DNA from: Lactiplantibacillus nangangensis
GTDB taxonomy: Bacteria > Bacillota > Bacilli > Lactobacillales > Lactobacillaceae
Assembly (NCBI RefSeq): GCF_005405065.1
Contig: NZ_BJDI01000008.1
Location: forward strand, 1 to 64,000
Direction: 5' to 3'
DNA length: 64,000 bases
In this document: one piece after another, positions 62,084 to 64,000 of the stretch
How the letters are laid out: each line of letters starts with the position of its first letter
Position numbering within the stretch: position 1 is the first letter of the stretch
Position numbers and translations under genes: made by a program
The notes under the pieces: generated by a model
What the model was told of the DNA's origin: nothing
Seen by the model: the letters and a program-made list of their open reading frames with translations, nothing else
Databases searched by the model: none

Positions 62084-62677
62084 TTAATTGCCTCCCACTG
62101 TATGTGCTTCGATCCAGTCCCAAACAGCTTCTTTACCCGCTTTAGTTTTTGCGGAAAACGGAATAAAATCATCACCGGCTTGGAAATTCAAAGTTTTCTT
62201 AATTAAGCTCTCTTGTTTGTTCCACTTGCCACGGGCGATTTTGTCGCTCTTAGTCGCGACCACGAGTAATGGCATCTTGTAATAATGCATCCACTCGTAC
62301 ATCGTCACATCGTCTTTCGTTGGCGCATGGCGCGCGTCTACTAAAATGATGACCCCACGTAAGGTACTCCGATTCGTCAAATAAGTTTCAATCATCTGAC
62401 CGAATTTCTCGCGATCCTTCTTAGATACTTTGGCGTAACCATAACCCGGTACGTCGACAAAGTACAATTGATCTTCGACCTTATAAAAATTTAACGTCTG
62501 TGTTTTTCCGGGCTGACTTGACGTCCGCGCATAGCTATTGCGGTTGATCAACACATTAATCAAAGACGACTTACCAACATTCGAACGACCGGACAACGCC
62601 ACTTCAGGATAACCGGTGGTTGGATATTGGCTGGTCGCCACGGCACTCATGACCAGTTCTACGTTATGCACTTCCAT
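62084..62677 (-). CDS. engB: Ribosome-assembly GTPase EngB (YsxC)
   Basis: EngB helps late 50S assembly. The G domain is plain: [14 protein letters not shown] (G1, about 30-43), the switch region [23 protein letters not shown] (G3) and VATKSDK (G4). The product is 197 residues, started at ATG 62677 with GAGGAG upstream; the longer frame lacks one. Order clpX-engB is conserved in Firmicutes and is seen here, with the MazG-like gene downstream. Confidence 0.96.
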   Translation of the reverse strand: MEVHNVELVMSAVATSQYPTTGYPEVALSGRSNVGKSSLINVLINRNSYARTSSQPGKTQTLNFYKVEDQLYFVDVPGYGYAKVSKKDREKFGQMIETYLTNRSTLRGVIILVDARHAPTKDDVTMYEWMHYYKMPLLVVATKSDKIARGKWNKQESLIKKTLNFQAGDDFIPFSAKTKAGKEAVWDWIEAHTVGGN

Positions 62678-62776
62678 CGAAAATAACTCCTCTACCAAAT
62701 AGTCTTTACCCATTCTAACACAATTCTCAACGACGATTGGTCTAGTTTGAATGCCTCAAATGACAATTAACAGCAG

Positions 62777-62813
62777 TCAGGACCGCGATAAGTAACGCCC
62801 ATCGCGGTCCTGA
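62777..62813 (-). terminator. Hairpin between clpX and engB
   Basis: The perfect 13-bp stem TCAGGACCGCGAT/ATCGCGGTCCTGA with an 11-base loop. The following T-run is poor on the minus strand, so it may be only a partial terminator or a processing site. Confidence 0.6.
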
Positions 62814-62841
62814 CTTCGATTTCAATTAAATTTTACTGAAC

Positions 62842-64000
62842 CTATGACGCTTTTTGATCTTCCAAAACCAATTCTGGTTCGGCATGATCTTCAACCGTCG
62901 CTTTATTAATAATGACCTTCTTCACGTCTTTACGGCTTGGAATATCAAACATGATGTCCCGCATCGTATCTTCAATGATTGACCGTAACCCCCGGGCACC
63001 AGTATTACGAGCTAAAGCTTCTTGTGCGATGGCGCGTAAGGCGTCATCGTCAAAGTCTAACTCAGCACCGTCCAACGCAATCAAGCGTTGATACTGCTTA
63101 ACTAAGGCGTTCTTTGGTTCAGTTAAGATCCGCACCAAATCGTCCTCGGTCAAACGTTCTAAGGCCGTCAAGATTGGCAACCGCCCGATAAATTCAGGAA
63201 TTAACCCAAATTGTAGCAAATCTTCTGGCACAACTTGTTGCATGATACTCTTGGTATCATCCAAAATCGCGTTCTTACCATCGGTATCATTACCGAAACC
63301 GATCGTCTTGTCACCAAGGCGACGTTTAACGATCTCTTCAATACCATCAAATGCCCCACCAACGATGAATAAGATGTTCGTGGTATCAATTTGAATGAAC
63401 TCTTGTTGTGGGTGCTTACGACCACCCTGCGGCGGAACGTTGGCAATGGTCCCTTCCAAGATCTTCAAGAGGGCTTGTTGGACCCCTTCACCAGAAACAT
63501 CGCGTGTAATCGACACGTTCTCGCTCTTCTTAGCGATCTTATCGATTTCATCAATGTAGATGATACCCTTTTCTGCACGTTCAACATCGTAATCAGCATT
63601 TTGCAATAACTTCAATAAGATGTTTTCAACGTCTTCACCAACATAACCCGCTTCAGTCAAGGTAGTGGCATCCGCAATCGCAAATGGCACGTCCAAGATA
63701 CGCGCCAAGCTTTGGGCTAAGAAAGTCTTCCCAGAGCCAGTGGGACCAACTAAACTGATATTACTCTTTTGTAATTCGGGACCATCGGAGTCCTTATCAC
63801 TATCCTCCATCGCTTTAACCCGCTTATAGTGATTATAAACTGCGACAGATAAAGTCCGTTTAGCTTCATTTTGACCGATTACATATTGGTCTAGTTCGTC
63901 AACAATTTCCTTTGGTGTTGGAATATCTGTCAATTCATGTGATTGTTCTTCACTGAATTCTTCATCGATAATTTCTTTACATAAGTCGATACATTCATTA
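62842..64000 (-). CDS. clpX: ATP-dependent Clp protease ATPase subunit ClpX (5' end outside window)
   Basis: ClpX unfolds proteins for ClpP. The frame is open to the right edge, so the N-terminus is missing; the visible start includes [10 protein letters not shown], which holds the last Cys pair of the zinc-binding domain. Next come Walker [13 protein letters not shown], the GYVGEDVE pore loop, Walker [14 protein letters not shown], sensor 1, the KTIGFG loop that docks ClpP, and the C-terminal domain ([12 protein letters not shown]). About 386 residues are visible of the usual ~420. ClpP itself is not in the window. Confidence 0.97.
   Translation of the reverse strand, partial: NECIDLCKEIIDEEFSEEQSHELTDIPTPKEIVDELDQYVIGQNEAKRTLSVAVYNHYKRVKAMEDSDKDSDGPELQKSNISLVGPTGSGKTFLAQSLARILDVPFAIADATTLTEAGYVGEDVENILLKLLQNADYDVERAEKGIIYIDEIDKIAKKSENVSITRDVSGEGVQQALLKILEGTIANVPPQGGRKHPQQEFIQIDTTNILFIVGGAFDGIEEIVKRRLGDKTIGFGNDTDGKNAILDDTKSIMQQVVPEDLLQFGLIPEFIGRLPILTALERLTEDDLVRILTEPKNALVKQYQRLIALDGAELDFDDDALRAIAQEALARNTGARGLRSIIEDTMRDIMFDIPSRKDVKKVIINKATVEDHAEPELVLEDQKAS

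Overview
The window is chromosomal DNA of a lactic acid bacterium of the Lactiplantibacillus (Lactobacillus plantarum) group. This rests on the Gram-positive PolC, the lactobacillar order of translation genes, a D-lactate dehydrogenase very like that of L. plantarum, the mevalonate enzyme MvaS, a pyruvate oxidase and a fruRKA operon. Base composition is moderate and falls clearly in the accessory stretch at about 31.8-34 kb. The species cannot be fixed from the sequence alone.

Layout. 1-408: tail of an IS66-type transposase cut by the window edge. 0.56-18.6 kb, all on the minus strand: the conserved information-processing block, read from rpsB through tsf, pyrH-frr, uppS-cdsA-rseP-proS and polC to rimP-nusA-ylxR-ylxQ-infB-rbfA, divided by hairpin terminators. 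18.8-31.4 kb: a HAD phosphatase, a heterodimeric ABC exporter, ldhD, trmN6 with a GIY-YIG gene, plsC, a small YneF-type membrane protein, a YnzC-type gene facing lexA, an AlkD-type glycosylase, mvaS and several small proteins without a known role. 31.4-35.2 kb: an accessory segment between a lipoprotein gene and tRNA-Ser(CGA). It holds three unfamiliar genes, one ending in a nucleoside-deoxyribosyltransferase/TIR-like domain, plus a tRNA 3'-end fragment and a 5'-truncated tyrosine integrase.

35.3-49.3 kb: a degenerate EIIA-like protein, a GntR/YtrA-type regulator with a three-gene ABC transporter, pyruvate oxidase with an Rrf2 regulator, an MFS transporter facing its probable regulator across a perfect inverted repeat, then an rnz-SDR-lapA-recJ-apt run. 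49.3-64 kb: obgE, the fruR-fruK-fruA operon, a GC-rich non-coding stretch, a metallophosphatase lipoprotein, uvrC, a glutamine-type ABC transporter, a HesB-like protein, engB with a MazG-like enzyme, and clpX running off the right edge.

Most genes are ordinary housekeeping genes. The best candidate for something undescribed is the minus-strand cassette at 31.4-33.7 kb. Its position beside integrase and tRNA remnants, its AT-rich composition and its effector-like C-terminal domain fit a defence or stress module, but that is inference. Starts were revised from the longest frame wherever a ribosome-binding site clearly selected an internal codon. Promoter and operator calls are by eye.
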